The notes under the pieces: generated by a model | Databases searched by the model: none | What the model was told of the DNA's origin: nothing | What the model saw: only the letters and a program-made list of their open reading frames with translations | Shown: positions 35,873 to 38,964 of the stretch, in pieces | Layout of the letters: the number at the start of each line of letters is the position of its first letter | How positions within the stretch are numbered: the stretch's first letter is position 1 | Program-made: the position numbers and the translations under genes | NCBI GenBank assembly: GCA_945860425.1 | Contig: CAMAQU010000002.1 | Location: 1 to 38,964, forward strand | Source of the DNA: Sphingomonas paucimobilis | Lineage (GTDB): Bacteria > Pseudomonadota > Alphaproteobacteria > Sphingomonadales > Sphingomonadaceae | Direction: 5' to 3' | Length of the DNA stretch: 38,964 bases

Positions 35873-35903
35873 AAGCTCTCCCCCTCCTCGAGGGGAAGAG
35901 CTT
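35873..35903. terminator. Hairpin between convergent genes, likely bidirectional terminator
   Basis: AAGCTCT-c-CCCC-tcctcga-GGGG-a-AGAGCTT followed by cattttc. Confidence 0.6.
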
Positions 35904-37798
35904 CATTTTCCGTTGGGTGTGAAGACCATCAACAGGTTACCGGGCATATGGTTATAAAGACCATAGCCCGAGTTTACGACAACATGGCCATTGGCCACGG
36001 CAGCGCCCGGGCCACTCATGCCCCCGCCTCTCGCTGTTACGCCTGAGACGGTCTTGACCGGCAGCGTTGTGTCCACCGTCCAGATGGGCTTGCCAGTGCG
36101 CACATCATAGGCCCTGAACCGTCCATCAAGATGGCCTGCAAAAGCAAATTCGGACACGGCCGTCACCGCCGAGGAAATGCCGGGATCACAATTGGCCTTT
36201 TTGCCGCAAACATTATCGGCCTTTGATTTCCAGAAGACCCGGCCGTTTGCGGCATCGATGGCGTGCAGCCCTGCCCCGCGCAGCTTAGCATCATACACAC
36301 GACCGTCGCGCGTATCTTCCATGTCATTGATCGGAACATAAACAAGGCGACCTTGAGCTGCCATCCCGAAATGGACGCCGCCTTGTGTACCCCCATGCCC
36401 AAGGGTCGTTTTCCAGACAGGCTTCCCAGTGTCCGGATCAAGCCCGAAAACATCGGCCGATTTCTGTCCTGCAACAATCATCTTCTTGCCGCCCCCAAGC
36501 GGTACAACAAGCACAGAAGCCGCCACGTCAAAATCAGGTCCATTTTCCTTGGGGCAATTATCATTGCCGATCATGCAACCGACATTCCAAGCGTCCCCTT
36601 TGGTCAGCTGGGAGACCCAAATCCGCTTGCCCGTCTTTGCATTTACGGCAAACACGGCGTCGCTATTCCCATCTGCTGGGGAAGAGTAATTCTCTCCCGA
36701 TCCAAAATAGACCCTGTTTGTTGCCGCATCAAAAGTGGGGCTGTTCCAAATGGGGGCGCCCGATGGCCCGATGATGTTGGTTCCAGCTTTCGTCTTGCCC
36801 TGCTGAACCCCAGGAGCGGTGACACTATAATGCCGCCAGTTTAAGGAACCTGACTTGGCGTCAAGTGCGACAACAGATCCCCTAAACGTACAACATGCAT
36901 AGTTTGGATCCGCAGCGGCTGTAACCTCCAGCGAGGACACAGGCACAAAGAGCTGCCCCCCGCCAATCGTTGGCGAGCCTGTGATTGTCGCATTGGAATG
37001 ATCATCAACTTTCGATTTCCAAACGAGCTTCCCCGTCATGGCGTCAAGCGCATACATGCGGGCCAGCACATCCCCGAAATAAAGCCGCTCTGTCGCAGGG
37101 TCTGCGACAACAGCGGTGCGCACTTCGGCGGAGGCCCGGAAAGACCAACGCATGCAGCCTGTTTCGAGATCGAGCGCATAAACTGTGCCGTCTTGGCTTC
37201 CGACAAACACCGCACCCCAGCCGATGGAAGGCTGAGACCGAGCTCTTTGCGCTTTCGGATAGGCGAACGCCCATTTGAGCTTGAGCTGCGGGACCTGTTC
37301 CTTCGTCAGACCTGCTTGTTGGGTCGATACATATCGATTGTTGTTATGTCCCCAACCCGTCCGGGACGGAGGTGATCCTTTGTCAAATCGCGCATGCTGA
37401 GCATCGCATGAAGCAGGCGGCGGAGGCGCCTTATAATCTGCCAGTGATGTACGGGTCAGATATTCTGCGATCTGCTGGCGTTGCAGTAACGAAAGTTTGG
37501 CGGCCTGCTGGCTCATTATCCCGCCATTCATGGCGGCGAGAAGAGCGTCCGGGGCCATCATTTCAAGCCAGACCTGCTGGGGCGCCTTTGGCACACCACC
37601 ATTATGGCAGCTCGCACAATTTTCTAGAAACAAGCCCTTCCCGGGATGTTTCTCTACATCAATGGTCGGGCCATCTCGCGATTGCATTTCGTCGGTCGAA
37701 GTCATTCGTTCGCCGCCGACCTTGTCAGCCGATTTTTGGCCGCACCCTGAAAAGGCAAGCGACGCAGCTAAAACTAGTCCGATCCAACTGCGTCGCAT
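35903..37798 (-). CDS. PQQ-dependent quinohaemoprotein dehydrogenase with N-terminal cytochrome c (polyvinyl-alcohol-dehydrogenase-like), lipoprotein signal
   Basis: LAFSGCG lipobox, ENCASCHNGGVPKAPQQVW, propeller blades (ALDLETGCMRWSF, ALDAMTGKLVWKS), NYACCTFRGSVVALDAKSG with vicinal Cys. Confidence 0.88.
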   Translation of the reverse strand: MRRSWIGLVLAASLAFSGCGQKSADKVGGERMTSTDEMQSRDGPTIDVEKHPGKGLFLENCASCHNGGVPKAPQQVWLEMMAPDALLAAMNGGIMSQQAAKLSLLQRQQIAEYLTRTSLADYKAPPPPASCDAQHARFDKGSPPSRTGWGHNNNRYVSTQQAGLTKEQVPQLKLKWAFAYPKAQRARSQPSIGWGAVFVGSQDGTVYALDLETGCMRWSFRASAEVRTAVVADPATERLYFGDVLARMYALDAMTGKLVWKSKVDDHSNATITGSPTIGGGQLFVPVSSLEVTAAADPNYACCTFRGSVVALDAKSGSLNWRHYSVTAPGVQQGKTKAGTNIIGPSGAPIWNSPTFDAATNRVYFGSGENYSSPADGNSDAVFAVNAKTGKRIWVSQLTKGDAWNVGCMIGNDNCPKENGPDFDVAASVLVVPLGGGKKMIVAGQKSADVFGLDPDTGKPVWKTTLGHGGTQGGVHFGMAAQGRLVYVPINDMEDTRDGRVYDAKLRGAGLHAIDAANGRVFWKSKADNVCGKKANCDPGISSAVTAVSEFAFAGHLDGRFRAYDVRTGKPIWTVDTTLPVKTVSGVTARGGGMSGPGAAVANGHVVVNSGYGLYNHMPGNLLMVFTPNGK

Positions 37799-37818
37799 AA
37801 CCTTATCCTTGCTTCTCT

Positions 37819-38964
37819 TTAGAACTTCGCGCCGGCTTCAATGCCGAAATAGCGCGGCGGGCCGTAGAGGGTGAACGTCCACAAACCACCAACGACCTGG
37901 CTCGCTGTTTCATAACGCTCATCAGTCAGGTTCTTGCCAACGAGACGCAGCGTGTACTTATCGTCCAAATCAGCAAGTGTGATCGACGCATTCAGCAGCG
38001 TCCGCGCGCGGAGGAAGGTGTTGTCCCGTGCATCCGCGATTGACTGCGTAAACAGGTTGCGGCCGACATAGCTCACATTCGCATTAATCGACACCTTCAG
38101 CTTGTCACTGACCGGCGTTGAATATGTCCCGTCGACGGACCATTGCCATTTAGGCGCACGGTCCAACGGTGCTGACGACAGATCATAACCTGCCGGAATC
38201 GGCGTTTCATACTTACGGTACTTGGCGTCCTGATAGCCAAGAACACCGCGAAGGGTCAGCCCGTCGGTTGGGATGAGTGTCGCCTCTGCCTCGATGCCCT
38301 TCACCCGGGCACTGGCTGCATTGAAGAAGCGGGTGACCTGATTGGGCTGGCCGTTAACAGTGATGGGCACAACAATCTGCTTTTGCAGATCGCTATAATC
38401 CACCCAGAAACCGGTCAGGTTAAAGCGGGCGCGGTTGTCGAGGAACTGCGTCTTTACGCCAGCCTCATAGCTGTCTGCCTTTTCAGGATTCGTTGCGGCT
38501 GCTGCATTGGCAAATGCCGCCAAGTCAGCACCGAACGGACCGAAGCCACCGATCTGGTCGTTGAACCCGCCGCCCTTGAAGCCGTGCGAATAGGTCGCAT
38601 ACAGGAACGTATCATCGCTGGCCTTATACGCAGCAGAGAACCGGTACGTCGGCTCATTGTCGCTCGCGCGGACAGTGACGACGCCGGCGGTATAGTTGTA
38701 AACGCTGGCATCCAGCGGCCGCGATATAGTGATGCTCGGGTCAAAGCCGCCCCCAAGCTGCGGGATGAAGACCTGCTGGCGACCGCGCCACGTCTTGCGT
38801 TCCCAAGTGTAACGACCGCCTGCCGTCAGGGAGAGCTTGTCATTCACCTTGAAGGTGCCCTCAGCAAACATGGCTGTCGATTTTGCCTTTTGCGCATTGC
38901 ACAACAGGTAAGGCGTATTGTTCCAAGCACCGAACGGCAGCGGGCCGCCGGTAAGATCAAGGAA
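37819..38964 (-). CDS. TonB-dependent receptor, partial (continues beyond the right edge)
   Basis: Beta-barrel repeats, YSHGFKGGGFNDQIGG, KADSYEAGVKTQFLDNRARFNLTGFW; frame open to base 38964 (...LDLTGGPLPFGAWNNTPYLLCNAQ). Confidence 0.9.
   Translation of the reverse strand, partial: FLDLTGGPLPFGAWNNTPYLLCNAQKAKSTAMFAEGTFKVNDKLSLTAGGRYTWERKTWRGRQQVFIPQLGGGFDPSITISRPLDASVYNYTAGVVTVRASDNEPTYRFSAAYKASDDTFLYATYSHGFKGGGFNDQIGGFGPFGADLAAFANAAAATNPEKADSYEAGVKTQFLDNRARFNLTGFWVDYSDLQKQIVVPITVNGQPNQVTRFFNAASARVKGIEAEATLIPTDGLTLRGVLGYQDAKYRKYETPIPAGYDLSSAPLDRAPKWQWSVDGTYSTPVSDKLKVSINANVSYVGRNLFTQSIADARDNTFLRARTLLNASITLADLDDKYTLRLVGKNLTDERYETASQVVGGLWTFTLYGPPRYFGIEAGAKF

Noticed and set aside
1-38964. 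CRISPR array, tRNA/rRNA, prophage, toxin-antitoxin or phage-defence system
   Set aside because: No regularly spaced repeats, tRNA-like cloverleaf, integrase, phage structural or defence-type genes were recognised by eye.

Overview
Alphaproteobacterial (probably sphingomonad) chromosomal segment, gene-dense. The left ~14 kb is mostly housekeeping or transport: purK, PAP2 proteins, cytochrome b561, a polyamine ABC transporter (potD-B-C-A order), a cysQ-like gene, enoyl-CoA hydratase, DUF3422 and a POT transporter. It contains one scar, an IS3-type remnant truncating a beta-helix gene. From ~16 kb to the right edge lies a catabolic island. A minus-strand block (TonB receptor, SDR, APH-type kinase, acyl-CoA ligase, TetR, acyl-CoA dehydrogenase C-terminal remnant, second APH-type kinase) diverges from a plus-strand block (deleted mini-SDR, acyl-CoA dehydrogenase, LinA/SnoaL-like protein, serine hydrolase, OYE, Baeyer-Villiger monooxygenase, SDR, split MaoC pair, Ltp2-like thiolase, DUF35 protein). 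Further right are a Rieske ferredoxin/AzoR pair divergent from a Rieske oxygenase alpha subunit, a PVADH-like PQQ/cytochrome c dehydrogenase and a partial second TonB receptor. The main points of interest are: (1) a small NTF2-fold ORF resembling gamma-HCH dehydrochlorinase LinA, with the Asp/His/Arg catalytic positions apparently conserved; (2) a coherent cyclic-ketone route with BVMO, hydrolase, ligase, LvaA/ACAD10-like kinases, and a hydratase/retro-aldolase module whose thiolase lacks the usual nucleophilic Cys; (3) a divergent control region with a 12-bp repeat flanking a nested terminator. All assignments come from reading motifs by eye; no searches were run.
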